A stretch of 64,000 nucleotides of DNA, from positions 58,719,623-58,783,622 of the forward strand of contig CM047429.1 of the NCBI GenBank assembly GCA_026168455.1. The letters are read 5' to 3'. Both the position numbers and the translations under genes were made by a program. The stretch is from Theocolax elegans. Lineage: Eukaryota; Arthropoda; Insecta; Hymenoptera; Cerocephalidae. Below the pieces are notes generated by a model. The model was not told the origin of the DNA. It searched no databases and saw only the letters and a list, made by a program, of their open reading frames with translations. Of the stretch, positions 13,301 through 27,039 are shown in pieces. Numbering within the stretch: position 1 is the stretch's first letter; each line of letters starts with the position of its first letter.

Positions 13301-15315
13301 ATGCAGTTGATACATCGTCCTGCCGGAGGATGCAAAAACTTTTTCTCTTCTTAGCAGAGCTTCGTTGCACAGCTTCTTGTCTTATTTACTTTTTTTTTTG
13401 CAAAGCGAATGGCTAACAGAAAGAATCTCATTTCGCTTGGAATAGGGGAAGTTAGACGAAGCGCGTTGACGGAGATTTCCAAGCGCGTAAGAGATTCTTT
13501 TTGGAGATAAATTGGTCTGGGAAACTGCGGAAGCTGCGTTCGAGCATGTCTATGGATAGATGCGTTAGCAATCTGGAAAATTTGATCTTGTCTTTCATAC
13601 TCGATGTGATTTCTTATAAAACTTGTATTATATTTATTTGAGGTTTCGAGTTTCAAAGCTAGACAATTTAGACGTATCACTTTCTTCCGCTTGTCAATTA
13701 TTCGTTAATACTGTTCCTTGTTTATATAAACAAGTTTGCATCTATTTATACCTATACGCGGTAATCGTGAAACATTAACATTTTACTAAACAGATATAAT
13801 ATTTCAAATAATCCTTGATTAACCAAATTTAAACAATCATATATGTTTACCTTCACATGGGAATTAGTTATATAAAACGCACACCTTCAAGACTCGAAGC
13901 TAAACTACTTGCATTTATTTGCATAAATTTTCTGGTTTGGAAACCGCCTGATCTAGTCCGACTGAATTCAGATATTTGTATGAAGATATAATGAATCCAT
14001 TTATATACTTGCATCTCGAAGAACTAATATCATCATCTTTCTGTTTTCATTTTCAACTAACTGTAATATGCATATTCTTTCCTTTTCCTCTTCTTCACTT
14101 AGTTTCATTTACTATTCTATTGCTTCTTTTAATGCACCTATTTACTTTTTTTTTTCATATTTAAAAACAACGAGATTTTTAAAAATAACATTGCATTCTG
14201 TATGTAATTGGAATAATAAACGTTGTGCAATTTCAAACACAAACAATATATGTTTCTTGTTTTTTTTAATAATCGTCGGTTCGACGAGTTTTACATACAT
14301 AGGGATATGTGATAGGTATAACGCGTATTAATTTTGGTTCCGGAAGTTGATTCTTTAATGAATAAATTGTCTAATTTTTTCTAAGGTAGAAAATTCTAAA
14401 ATTCCCTCTGAATAAATCATACATTATACGTACAAGATAATAAGACATTTATAAAAGAAAATTAAATGCACCGACGCTTCTAAGATAAGGGAAGTAATTT
14501 AAAATTTTCTTCTACTTATAATATGACTTTAAAGTATTATGGGTAAATATTATAGGTATGAACATTTGTAAACAATCTTAATAGATATTCGCTTTCATCC
14601 GATATTTACGTTATTACATAAAAATACATTTGTTATAATTATTATTCGTAATATGATATTCGAATAAAAATAATGTTTTTTTTACACATGACCTAACAAA
14701 TATGCGAAATTTAATCCATGTATTTCGTTTTATGTATATAGATATATTATAAATTAAAAAAATTTAAAGAATTTTTCAATTAAACGTATTAAAATTAGAT
14801 GGAATACTCTGGAGGTATGCAAATGTAGGTTAGAACAGTTGAACAAATATAAGCGAGGGTGAATTGCAATATTTTACAAGACGTAGAAAAAAAAAGAAAA
14901 AATGTGACATCTTCATTTTGTTTCCGTCAAATATATGCTTGAGGAGTGAAAGCTGCTTGAAATATGTACTAAGTAACAGGATAATTTGTGGATAGCGGGG
15001 TGGTAAAAAGTTTAATTAATTCATATGCCCGTGATGTAAAATATGCATCCTCGTTACAAAGAGAAATGTATAATTTGGGACGGATTTCTTAATATTTTAA
15101 AATAAAAATAATTAAATTGAACAATTCCAGAATAAATAAAAAAAATGATTTGGCAAATTGTATTAAACGAGATAATTTGATATTCAAAATCCATGATCCG
15201 GCAGTGCGCAGCGTAACAACTGGGTCGAATTCCAGCCCCAAAACACATCATTCACATACAGGGAAATATGCAAGCAAGGGGGTGTGGGAGAGTCGAAGGA
15301 TTCGTGTGTACTCAC
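7369..15315. other. Non-coding DNA beyond the last exon found of the CUB gene
   Basis: About 8 kb of AT-rich sequence on the 3' side of the minus-strand CUB gene. It must either hold a long intron or the end of the gene, because the exon at 15,316-15,393 ends inside a codon at a good splice donor. I searched for a minus-strand exon starting with two bases of a split codon and found none I could defend. GC-richer patches lie at about 8,000-8,160, 8,480-8,640, 10,600-11,060 and 12,930-13,580. Open frames here (for example 10,519-10,833 minus, 13,351-13,680 minus) look like chance frames. Confidence 0.5.
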
Positions 15316-15393
15316 TGGTAGCGCTGACTGCCGGTCCGATGAGCGAGTACTTGGAGCTCCCCGTAACGGCCCCGGGGACGACCTTGTCCGGCT
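15316..15393 (-). CDS. CUB-domain protein, exon 4 of those found (linker after the CUB domain)
   Basis: A 78-base minus-strand exon. Reading the minus strand, an acceptor ending TTGCAG precedes it and a donor GTGAGT follows it. Its first two bases complete a Glu codon begun by the last base of the exon at 23,161-23,369. It then encodes 25 residues, PDKVVPGAVTGSSKYSL followed by IGPAVSAT, and ends one base into the next codon. This is a Ser/Val/Gly-rich linker just after the CUB domain, with no cysteine. Codon content is clearly GC-richer than the surrounding intron. The reading frame must continue into an exon at lower coordinates that I did not find. Evidence is phase agreement, both splice signals and composition; no homology search was possible. 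Confidence 0.72.
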
Positions 15394-17953
15394 CTGCAAC
15401 ACATTATTGTAATTATCCTGCGGAATATATACAGAGGGCCGTTAATTACAGTACGAGAGAATGCAAGAGGGGCCTCCCGTGAAGGAAACAAGGCGGCCCA
15501 ATATGCCTTAATACTGAAGCCGCCTCTACATCCTATGATTCATTGCATTATAAATTCGACCTAAAACGCGAGACGCTTCTCTCACCGATATTAACGCGCT
15601 ACGGCCTGCTCTTCGGTTATTTGTCTTACTTTTCCCTGAGTAGTCTGGTGTATCTTTTATATAGTTCTATAGATATATAGTCTAACCATCTCCTCCAACG
15701 AAAGGTGAATGCTTTAATTGCGTTATAGTCTGCAGTAATTTGTACTCGGATGTGTATTGATCATAATAATGAGAATCATTACTCCAACTTGTTTGCGTTT
15801 CGTAAATTTTGATATAAAATTGACTACGTAGTTATATTGCAACTTTCCATAACATGTAGATTAAAAAACTTATTCGATGTTTATTAATACTACATTAGCG
15901 TTCGATGTCTGATCAAATATAGAGTATGACTACTGTGCAACATTTGTAATTTTTTAACTTTGTTTTTCAACTATTTTTATATTAAATAATATGAGGTTTA
16001 ACAATATTTATTATAATTCTTAAAATTTATCTATTTTTTCAACGTTTTTCATTACCATTGTTTACAAATAAATATTTTATTTATCTTTTATTCTTGATCT
16101 TACAAAAAGGAAAATAAATTGTATCAACCACAGTGGACAAAGAGGTAAAATTAGCCTTCTCTAATTTGTCAAATTTTGGTTCGAAAAGATCGATAAACAT
16201 ATTATACACATATAAAAAGTAAAATATGTTCAATTGGAAAATGTATCTTGGGTCGCTGGATTTTACTCTCACTTTATTGTACTAGGTTTCAGCGCTCAAT
16301 TTGTAAATAGAGAGTGAAGTAAAATTTTGAAGGAAAAATTGTCACTAACTATTTTCAGCTCGTAGGAAATCAAAGATTTGCATTCAAATAAAACTTAAAT
16401 AAAAAGCAAATAAATATAATTTACAAAAAAAAAACGATCTCAAATTTGTTAATTTTGACTAAAGTTTGAAGCAAATAAAATTTATATAAACAAGGCAAAG
16501 CCCGGTAAATTCTATATATATATCTCGAAAAAATTATGTAGTTAAACAATCATGGCTAATATTTTTTAAACCAAAAATATGTATTTCATTAACGGATTTA
16601 AATTTTATTTTTATAAATCGTATCTTTTTTTTAAAATTTTACTTTAGCAGATGTTAAACAACTTGATAAACAAATCGATCTTTATTCATTACCTTTAACA
16701 CTTACCAAAGTTAAAGCAATTAAGATACACGATCCCAAAGTGCATAGACTAAGTTAATATTATTAGAAAATAAATAGAGACATTCATCAATCCTCGGTGC
16801 AGATTCACATTTATGAGCGTATATGGGGATGCATGTAATGGTATTACCCTAGACAAGATACACTAAATGTTATAATGGAACCATTTTGAACCCATTAAGT
16901 GATCGAAGATATCTGATGGTTGACGGGGGAGTAGTATACAGTTGAGTAATACGGGGAACAGGTATACCTTTCTCCATTCTATCTAATATATTCACTCACA
17001 ACAGATTAAGTAAATTGAATATCAATTAACGGACCTATTATTTTAGAAAATACTATTTTTTTAACGAATATATACGAATACAATTAAATTCACAAAGATT
17101 ATAATTACTTTCTCATAAGAATTATTTAACTTTTTTTTTAGTAAAAAATAACGAATCACATTTGGTTGTTTTACATAGTAAAGGTACGAAATACACATAG
17201 CAGTAGATTTTATTTTTTGCAAACACTTTATAAAAACGTGTATTAATTCGATATCTAGATTTGAATGGTATAGTTTGAAGCTATGAATTCCATCGAATGG
17301 ATAGATGATCATTCGGATAGTTTTTTTAACGCATATTGTAACAATATAGCATAGGTAAAATTTCAATTAAGGAGGTATTTGTTTAAATCTAAATCAACGT
17401 TGCTGGAGAAACACACATCTAACGAGCTAAAATATTTGTGCACTAATTGTCTTACTACGCAAAGCTATTATTCTAAACTTAAACTTACAATTGTGGGTAT
17501 GATTTACAAAGCTTTTTTATATTTTAGGAAAACAATAGTGTAACTTTCTAAAGCATATATTAATAAATCAGTAAAAACAGGTGTATGGTACTAATATTTA
17601 ATAATTGATCCTCGAAATAGTTTTGATACAATACGTAATAGAAGAATACAATGTATATAGTCAACTACCCGCTTGTTTTAAAATAGAAATATAACGAGTA
17701 TTTATATATTACGAAAACCATCCAATGTATACGTATTATGGCAAAGCTCTTATTACCCTTATAGTATAACGGTGTAGCGTGCTTTATATATATATAGAAG
17801 CTTACAAATACAGTTGGTATATATTTGCGTAATTTGTCCTCTTGAAGCAAGTCGATCAATTGTTGTTCAGTTCTCAGGCCTCGAGGCTAGAGGATTGAAG
17901 ACGTTGCGCTCACTTGTAATTACATCAGAGACACAATAGATGCGTCATACACA

Positions 17954-17998
17954 ATGCAAACACCAAGAGGTGGTCCTCCGAGAGCAAGGGCCAATCGC
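17954..17998 (+). CDS. Candidate 5' coding exon, opposite strand, nested in intron
   Basis: An ATG with A at position -3 opens a 15-codon frame, MQTPRGGPPRARANR, that meets a textbook donor GTGAGT at 17,999. It sits in a patch clearly GC-richer than its surroundings (about 17,865-18,125). If not spliced, the frame runs 20 codons further to a stop. I do not recognise the peptide; it is basic and Gly/Pro-rich, as many protein N-termini are. No second exon on the plus strand was found. It may equally be non-coding conserved sequence or chance. Listed because ATG context, composition and donor agree. Confidence 0.22.
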
Positions 17999-20900
17999 GT
18001 GAGTGTTCTGAATTTTGCTGTAGGCCACAATCATGTCGAGCGAAAAGTACACCGCTAATGCTCTTGTGCAATTGCCTTTGAAAATTCAGGGGCTCGAAAT
18101 TCCGTATACGTACGTCGCGGAACGATTACGATTTAATATTGTATTGCCTATTTTAACGTTAACAATATATCACAACCGATAAATCCCAAGGTACAACAAC
18201 TTTAGTTTGATATTTGAATAATAAAGTGACCAGTGGTAATTATTGATCAAATATAGTTACGAATTCATTTGCCGGTTATAATTGCATTCAATTAAATTAA
18301 TTATTACTTAATTAACTTGATAGTCGTAAGCTTAATTGATTTTGATGATGGTTATATATATATACTTATTAATTAATTTGGGTTATCTATCTAGAATTTA
18401 TCTGAAATTCCTAATTTAGGACCCATTGAGTTCAGGGATGCTCGATTCGATGTTAGCTGCGATGTCATGTAGATTCTGATCAGGATAAGTGGGCCTACTC
18501 AACTCTGATCATTACGATTTACGTGTCAACGATGCGAGTACATCGACGTACTGACACCTCTAGCGTCAATTTCGCATACGCCAGGTGATGTGAAAAGGGA
18601 ATCTAGACTGATAATGTAATTTGGAAAAACATTTACTTGTATCACAATATTTGTATATAAATAGTAATTTACGAAAAGAAACTTCATTTTAAAACAGACA
18701 GTAAGAGTAGGCATTAAATTCAATAACGAGTTTGACCTGCATTCAAATAGCCTCTATTAATTTGGCGCTCATATTACCAAATAATATAAGCAACATTACC
18801 GATTCGCTCTTCAAAAACATAATAATATTTTTAGTACGACATTCACATTATTTTAAATTTCAAGAGTGGATGAACATTTGAAAAATTCGAAAAAAAAAGA
18901 ATTTTTCATATTATTAATTATACGAATCTATAAATAAAATACCATATTTACTTTAAAAAAAAAAAACAAAAAATTATACGGGATACACAAGAAATATTTT
19001 AAAATAACGTAAAATTATGCAAATTTCCATTATTACCGTTAACAGTTAATTACAACTATAAGAGTTGATAAGCAAGGAGTATGCTATTGTCTTAAAACGA
19101 TAAGGATTTCTTAATTAACAGAGGGTAAAGTTTTATCTTTTTACCATCTGATGTTCGAGTCTATGTTATCCAGCGCTGAAGATAAGCCAAGAGTGACCTT
19201 ATCAATGGTTCCTTCTTTACCAGCATAGTGTAAGGTAAAAGTACTCGCTAGTTGAAAGTCGGTAAATATCTGCCGTATCATCATCGTTTATACAGTACGA
19301 ATTATAACTAATTGTACACTATTAAATATATGCCAATTAATGATTAATTTATTAATATATATGTGTATATATATTAATTTTTTAATTTTATTGTTAACCT
19401 TCTGTTACTATATTTTTTTGAGTTGAAATTAAAATTTAAATAAAAAATATTCATAAAATTAATATTTTTGTACGTTTTAATTTATGTTATATGAAATATT
19501 TTCGTAATGTAATGCAGTTATTACCCCGTATAGGCTTACGGATATTACAACTTTGACTAAGTCGTAGGTGGAAAATCATTTTATAAGTTTATATAAGAGC
19601 TATAGTGGTGTGTTTGTTTAGTATCGTTTGACTTTTAATATTTCACGACTGCGCTCATTATATGAGAAAAAATTTTTAATTTTAATTTTAACAAAAAATG
19701 AATAAAAGTAGTTGACGCTGATGCCAATAATATACATTTGAGTTTATTTAAAAAATGCTTAAATGTTTGACAAAATCTCATTGAAACAATTAGTTTTGAT
19801 TATAAAATTGTATTATTAAAAAAATAATAGCGTTTTATAGATTACCATAAGTTATAATTACGTAATTGTTTAATCGTACACGATAAAGAAAGTTTGTTAT
19901 TTAAATAAAATTAATAAATTTTGCTAAAGAAATTTTAGTTAAATATCTTGGGAGTGTATTTGCACGCTATAGATCGAAATCCCAAAGATCCTAGATTCTG
20001 TTGCCAATTCATCCCAATAGACAGTTAAGCAAATCATGGCTTTCGAACTGCTTTCAGATGCGGTTTCCTGCAGGTTAACCGCATATATACGCATGCTCTA
20101 GAAGAAACATCTTTTAAATTCCTCTCTAGGAACTGTATAAAAGTATAGTTTCAGGGCATAAAATATGTACAAAATATTTATACTAAATTTTATTTTAAGA
20201 CTCATTCTAATTGTATGAAATATAAAAAAGATACGTCTCTTTAATGCAAAATGTTGTGAATAAATTAGTTTAAATATTTATCGCTAGTTTTATAACAGTT
20301 CTAAAAATACTAAGTGTATGAAACATTTTTGTAACAAAGTAAGCGCATCCAATTTCATAGGACGTTAAACATTTTTGTAATTTAAGAAATACAATTAAAA
20401 GAAGGATATAATAAGTTAAGTTTGTATAATTTAGAGTAAAAAAAAGTTTTATAGTACAATATATAAATTTTGCCAGAAAAAATATGTTACATTTTAGAAT
20501 ATTGTAACGTAATATTTTTTTCATTGCCGCTTAGTGAAAAAGTGGTGATACATAGGTATAGTTTTATATACGAAAGAAATCCTTCAAATGGTTTAGAATT
20601 ACCATCATTTGAACAAAATGAGTCTCATTAGAACTAATTCAAACCAACTGTACTCATTTAATTCTACAAGACACGAAGAAAACCGCAGGTAGTGAATAAT
20701 TAAATTTAAATACTGTAATTACGAATACCATTGCATTATAAACGTGTAATAGAATTTTGCATTAGTATATCATTTGCATTAAATAAAATTTGTTACATTA
20801 CTATTAGAGTATATAACGATATAAATGTTACAATTTTTACGGAAATGTAATTCCTTAATACAAATAATTTTTTTTATTTATTATTTTAATTATTACAACG

Positions 20901-22045
20901 ATATCTTCAAAAAAGACAAAGTTTAGCTCAAACCGACCAAAATATAAAAATTTTAACCTTTAATTAAAATGTTTATGTTTATTATGCATTAATATTTACG
21001 TTATATATAGACACTTTGCATTTGCTAAATTTTATTCCTCAGCTCTCACCCGAGTTTGATATGAGGAATGGTAGCACCTTTCGAAAGATTTCATGACTGG
21101 TTGAGTGATTGTCATAGTATTTATAACCTATTTTGAGTAACTAGTTTCTACTTTTATTTATTTTTCAACTTTATTATATAGCATAACGATCCTATTGATT
21201 TTATTTATGTTATTATCTACTTGTACACTGTTGCAACTATTTTATCGATGCTAAGGTGCGTAAACTGCATAGAATCGTGACAATTAATACACTGAGAAAA
21301 GTAATTCTTTGGGAGAAACAATCTTCTTTAACTGTTAAGAAATGTGGATTGAAATACGGCGAAAGGCACATAATAATAAAGTTTTCTATAAATTCTTTAT
21401 AGTTAAGACGCAAATCTTTTGCAAGTAAGGAATGTGATTTTGATACGAGATCAGTGAATTAATCAGTTTTTGCAATTGACTTGTATTAAATTTAAATTAA
21501 ATATGAATAAATAAATTAAGATTAAATTTTCACATATCTGTAAATAATAATTTATTTGTATAATTATTAATATCTAATGAGAGTTTTCCTTAAAATTCTA
21601 CATTTTATAAAAATGATTATTTTCTTCAAGTCATATTCTCTAATTATTATGAATTATGTACTTCGTATAAGATAATGGATATTTTTCTTTTACAAAAAAA
21701 AGTTTGTAATAGTAAAGGAATATTTCTTAACTATTAAGAAATCGATATTTGGTATAAATGAAATCAAATTTTACGCTACGAAATTCATGGTTTCTTTGAA
21801 TGAAAATACGATTAATCAAAAATTGTTGAAACAAGATGTTTAAGTTCAGTTACTTACAAGGTTACTTATTAAAAATATTAACTTATTGTATTTATATTTT
21901 AATGGAAATATGTTCTTTAAGACACATGAGATTGTAAGGCGGACTGTATTAATACCATATATACGGATATACCCCATATCTTCCTCGTCGGAGTTGAGTC
22001 GATTTTCAAAATGTTTATAATATTAATTTTTTCTGTATCTAGAGA

Positions 22046-22102
22046 TGAGATGTCTGGACTCTACTGATGAGCCCACCAGGCATATTTAGGACGAAATACA
22101 TA
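22046..22102 (+). ncRNA. Hammerhead-ribozyme-like motif
   Basis: The order expected of a hammerhead core is present: GTC at 22,052-22,054 as candidate cleavage site, CTGATGA at 22,064-22,070, and GAAA at 22,093-22,096. Stem II would pair GCCC (22,071-22,074) with GGAC (22,089-22,092), three pairs plus one C-A mismatch; the common hammerhead stem is GTCC/GGAC, so a single T-to-C change explains it. Between GTC and CTGATGA the nine bases TGGACTCTA can form a three-pair stem I. Stem III is weak: two pairs, one of them G-U, beyond the core A-U. This could be a decayed ribozyme from a retroelement, or chance. Self-cleavage cannot be judged from sequence. Confidence 0.35.
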
Positions 22103-22276
22103 AAAAAAATTTTTTCTTCTTTCTTTCTTTTTCCGCTATATCTAAATTTATACTTTAGTTTGGAAATTTTTATTTTGACTTAACATGTCTTGATCTTTTT
22201 TCAAACACTCATCCTGTGAGGTTATTAAAGTGGCTGGTATTAATACGGTGAGTACGCTGAGTTGTGAGGAATAGTC

Positions 22277-22308
22277 TTTGGCTTGTAGAGATCAATAAAT
22301 TCATTTAT
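22277..22308 (+). repeat. Dispersed repeat copy (family also at 27.4 and 27.75 kb)
   Basis: TTTGGCTTGTAGAGATCAAT and the following AAATTCATTTA match TTTGGCTCGTAGAGAACAAT plus AAATTCATTTA at about 27,750-27,781 with only two or three changes. A third, inverted copy is at 27,376-27,420. Family unknown. Confidence 0.5.
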
Positions 22309-23160
22309 AATATACGGTATATATTGCCATGTATTCGTTTATTTGAAGTGACTATATTTAGTTTAACCAAAAGGATGTCATAGCAAAAGGTCTTGGATAT
22401 TATAACGCTAAATAATCGTAAGAGAAACTATAAAAATTATACTGATGTAGGACTAAAAATTTTGTTGCTTTAACTATTAACATTTAGTAAAGGAATTATC
22501 AGTGTTTTAACTATTTTATACTTATTTCGCGTTTGCTTAATGATTATTGAGCATTTATAGCATTTTAACCTCAAAATCCCAATTTCTTTTCAAATTTGGA
22601 GGTTTTAGAACTATAATATATCGCACGAAAATATTCTGGGACGTGTTTTTACCTTTCTCGATGTTCTCACTCGCTTTGCTCGTACGAACAACCTTGAGGA
22701 CTGTATTGACTCCCATAACAGTGTCATAATACACTATTTGAGATTGATAGAAGCCGTTTTTTCATTATCAATTTTGGGTCAAATAGCCAGTTTTTTAGTA
22801 GTTTCATAAATGCATTTATTTCTATTAGGATAATTTTAATGAAAACATTTTTCGATAGAAGGTAAATGCATCTACAGTAATGCTCTACTAAATTAAATTA
22901 TCGCAGACAATTTCTCCGTTCTAAATTATACCAACATTTTAGTAATTCAATTAGAAGAAAGTGAAATTTATAAACCTGTCTATATAGAAACGGGGGATCT
23001 AATTAAATTACCAGTACTCAGGGAAAAAGGCAGTATTATATAAACTCAATGTTACGGATGAGCGAAAATTGCTTATCTCAAAACCGAAGATTCAAACGTG
23101 AAGTAGAGAAAACGACGCGTCTCTTCTTGGATAACCGTGAGAGAAACGCTCAATACGTAC

Positions 23161-23369
23161 CTACGACGTTATCGTCGACCGGTTGAAATTGGAAGGTCGC
23201 CTTGAACCCTTGCCCGGGAGACTTTGAATTCGCGACGAAGTAGACGAAGAGGTCTGGTCCTGTACTAAGCACCTCAAACTCGGAGTCTTCGTTGCAAAGG
23301 TACGCTATTGTCGGGTAAGTCGAATCGCTGCCGTCGTACACCTTGATTAAATCAGTGCTATCCAGGCAA
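23161..23369 (-). CDS. CUB-domain protein, exon 3 of those found (second half of CUB domain)
   Basis: A 209-base minus-strand exon between an acceptor TTTCAG and a donor GTACGT. Its first base completes a Ser codon left open by the exon at 30,881-30,940; 69 codons follow, then one base passes to the exon at 15,316-15,393. It encodes the C-terminal half of a CUB domain: CLDSTDLIKVYDGSDS, the second conserved cysteine in AYLCNED, the GPDLFVYFVANS strand and the GQGFKATFQF end typical of CUB folds. CUB domains are extracellular beta-sandwich modules that bind proteins or ligands, usually in secreted or membrane proteins. The style, with a LSTGP segment and GFKATFQF end, recalls the neuronal receptor-auxiliary proteins SOL-1 and Neto, or tolloid relatives; which one is not settled here. 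Confidence 0.9.
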
Positions 23370-25835
23370 CTGAAACAACAGAATATGTATATATATATGT
23401 GTGCGTATACGTGTGTGCGTGTGTATGCGTGTATTATATTCTCTCCTATTTGTGTGAGACATGTACAATGGTGGTTTGAATGGCCGATGCTTCGGTGTGA
23501 TAAAACAGCTACGCCTTCCTAATTAAAATCTGTGGATCATATGGATCAGTGCTTCGAGAAGGAATGAAAGCAAGAGAGGTTCATTCGTTGATGTACGATA
23601 ACTTTTTTTTTTCGAAGCGAGTCGTTATGTTTACAATTTAAATAATTCTATTACCAATCAGCGTAAAATAAATTTATCCTGTTATGTAATATTATTACAA
23701 ATTCTGTAAATTTTAATTAATGAAATATTTATTAATATTAATTATTATAAATTATAATTATTTAATAATGTTAATCAATCAATCGTTTGTTTGGTATGCA
23801 GATAAAATAACGCGCGGCAAACTTCACGTTGATCGTAACGTAGAGGAAAAAGGTTACATTTTTATAAAAACTGTATCGTCGTTCACCCGCGCGGGTACCA
23901 AAAAGTTCAGAGATTGAAACATTAATTTGGTAGACGCAATATATTTACCCGAGCTTTCTAATATTTTATATTACTTAGATGCTCCTAAAAGTCAACGAAA
24001 TTTCATTTCTCGGGGAAAATTGTCGACAAAAGGGCCTTTTAGACAGGGAGGGAGAGAGTAACCTGGAAGCTCGTAGGTTACGATCTTTACACCGCGTGCC
24101 AACGTCTCCTCGGCAAATTGTGATGCATGATTTCAATATTTTCACCCTAACTTGACGGCACGTATTTTTAGAACGCGTCGCGGTTGATACTTTCAACGAA
24201 ACCTTGTGGCAGCTTTATTTCCCGCGCGCGCTTTCGCGCAAACGCCTCGTAAAGGCAAAAAAAAGGAAGGGGGAGGAAAAAAGTGACGCCGCGTGAGGAG
24301 CTGAAGAAGCTTGTGGCTTCGCGTGAAAAGCTGAGACGCGCGACGTATGATGGGAAACTGACGTTTTCACGTGTATAAGGGGAAAGGCAAAAAGGAGTGC
24401 GTGGCTTTACCACCAACTCGGCTCCAATATGAGAAGCTAGAAGAACCTAGAGTGAAACTTGATGCACTGTCAGTTTGTGTATTGCCCTACATAACTAGAA
24501 AGAAAGAAATAACGAAAGGAAGAAAGCAAGAAACATAAGGATGAGGTGCCATTAAAATTGTACTCGGGAAATGGGGTAAATCGATCCTCGAGTTTTCTGT
24601 CATCCCGGCCTTTTATTTATTTATCATTCCTAAGATAATATTTGTAAATAATTAATTTTATTTCACAAGCAAGTTACTTTTCTACATAAATAATATTTAT
24701 AATTTTAGTATTTTATATAATATAAATTACAAAAGAAGTAGGTATGTTAAGTAAATTCCAGACATTGATAATTATTAAAAATTAATATACTCTTTAAATT
24801 AATTGTATGTCATAATTTTTCGTTTCTTATTTTTGTTTTCTAAAAAGCTTCAAATTTATTAATAATATATATATACACTTTTAACCAGAAATTTGTGTCA
24901 ATTTATTTTTGTTTTCTTTCATCTACTTTTTATGACTTTGCAGATACCTGGTCTATAAACACGATATATCGTCCTAAAGGGTTTTTGCATAAACACGTGT
25001 GATAAAAATATAACACGCACGGAGTGCACGAGAGTACCTATTCGACATTTTCTAGATTTAAATAAATATTAATAAATATATTTATTTTAATGTAAAAGAT
25101 CTTAATACTTAATACTTTTGCGTCCATTACAGATACATCTGTAAAATTGAATCCTTATTTCCCAATAGTTTTATAATAAACAAATAATCTCTTTCTTTAC
25201 TTTTTTTATTCTGGCGCAATTTTATTAATATAAATGGATATAGATGCATTATATTTCGTGGCGAAATAAGTTTAATAATTAACAGATTCTGTCTGTAAGA
25301 TAAAATGAAAGTAAAATTGAAACGTTATATATTTTTATTTGTGTTGCTGTAATATAAAATATTCTATTAAAGATCAGAAAATCCTTTTAAATAAAAGTAT
25401 AGGAAAAGGTAGAGATGCGGTTGATTACTCGATTAAAATTGCATCCATTTACGACGTCGCGTCGATTAATTATAGAGAGCTGCTAATCCCTAAGAGAAGA
25501 GCGCTAAGAAAAATAGCGTTAAATCCAACGTTCTCTCTATATAAAAGAAATATCGAATCCTCGTATTCAGTAATTCCGATTATGTATTCCATCGGTGTCA
25601 GAAAGTAGAAGGAAGGAAAATAAGAAATAAAAATCAGATTGGTATTTAGGTAGCGAAAAAAATGTAGGTAAAGAGCATCTGGTAGGTTGCACAACAGCAA
25701 CCCCTCTTGCGGGACTTAATCCTTGATAAATCCTCCAAAGTCTCGCTTAATTCCAGCATTGAGCTTCCGTAATTTCATTCCGACGTTGTTCCGCGATCCT
25801 TGCGATCCCGAAAGGCCTGCATCCCTATTTGTTTT

Positions 25836-25869
25836 CTCTCGCTCTCTCTCTCTCTCTTTCTCTCTCTCC
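25836..25869. repeat. (CT)n microsatellite
   Basis: An interrupted CT run of about 34 bases inside a GC-richer intronic patch. Confidence 0.85.
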
Positions 25870-27039
25870 GAGGTAGGATAAATTTATCTTTCTCTATCTC
25901 CCTCGCTCTTCTGGAAATAACGTGGGTGCCATTTTTCTCACTTTACCGGAGCCTATGTCCTCCGTAAAGGATTACTGCATATTCATTCTTCGGTACGGTG
26001 GTGGGAAATTGCGCGGCGAACGAGACGGGGACAAAGTTGCCACAGGGGAATTCGAAATTTTCCCGCGGCCCATTTCGCCGTCTACGACTCGCCTGCCTAC
26101 CGCGTCCAACTTATACACAGACCCCTCACCAACGTCTACCTATATACATATGTATAAAGTCGCACTTTTTATTTTGTGGTTCTTGAGGCGTTTCTCCACA
26201 AATCGAGAGAATGAGAAGCACTTTAAATGTCTTTAAAGCTGCAGTCTACGGAAGAGGGAAAACTGTTTCTTATATGACCTACCGACGATGCAACTTATAT
26301 CTATACACTATAGCTAACTTGAAGGGATAGCTTGCTTTTTCCTTCCTTACTGATGTTTAAGTCAAATTTATGCGTTACCTCGAAAACTTTTCGACACGTT
26401 TTTTCAACGACAATGCTGTCATATTCAAAATGTCGGATATATTAATTAGGTAAATTTTAGATAATTATCATTTCGGATTGAAACGAATTCTAAGCCCTAT
26501 AACTAAAAGATTAGGTTCTAGAATTACAAAACTCCTGCCAATTTATTGGCACATACAATCATTACGTTGTGCAAAATAATTATTTTAAAATAAACATTAT
26601 CAAAACTCTAAAAATATTAACGTTTAATTCTAATAAAACGATACTTAGTATTTTAGAACCTCGATCGCCGATGCAAAGAATGATAAACGAAATAGCAAAG
26701 TAAGTTATTTTTATACAAGAATTTTAAATTATGAAATTTAGTTAGTCCTACAAAAACCATCCAAACTATCTAAAATTGTTTATATTTCACGCTAATTCAA
26801 TAAAATTTATTATACATTATGTACCTACATATATATACAGAAATACTTTAAAAAATTTATGAAAATGTCAAAATTTGATGAACACTATTTTAAAAAATAG
26901 AGAAAGACTAGATATTGTACTAAATACTTCAAAACGTACATATTTCTGGTAAGTTTTATAATAAAATAAAAAATTTTCAAAAAAACACTTTTATATTATA
27001 ATATTTTTCTCACTAATTAGTTGATAAAATGTTCTGAAA

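Larger units (their letters stand above)
15394..23160 (-). other. Intron of the CUB gene (~7.8 kb)
   Basis: Bounded by the donor GTACGT (minus strand) at 23,160 and the acceptor at 15,394. Mostly AT-rich. It contains the weak plus-strand exon candidate at 17,954, GC-richer fragments at about 15,400-15,660, 18,420-18,620 and 19,140-19,290, the hammerhead-like motif at 22,046-22,102, and one copy of a dispersed repeat at 22,277-22,308. The open frames at 17,061-17,366, 18,526-18,723 and 20,270-20,524 on the minus strand are not protein-like. Confidence 0.65.

Noticed and set aside
21284..21740. A TA-CACTGAGAAAA end like the TA-flanked MITEs
   Set aside because: No matching inverted end was found within the next kilobase.
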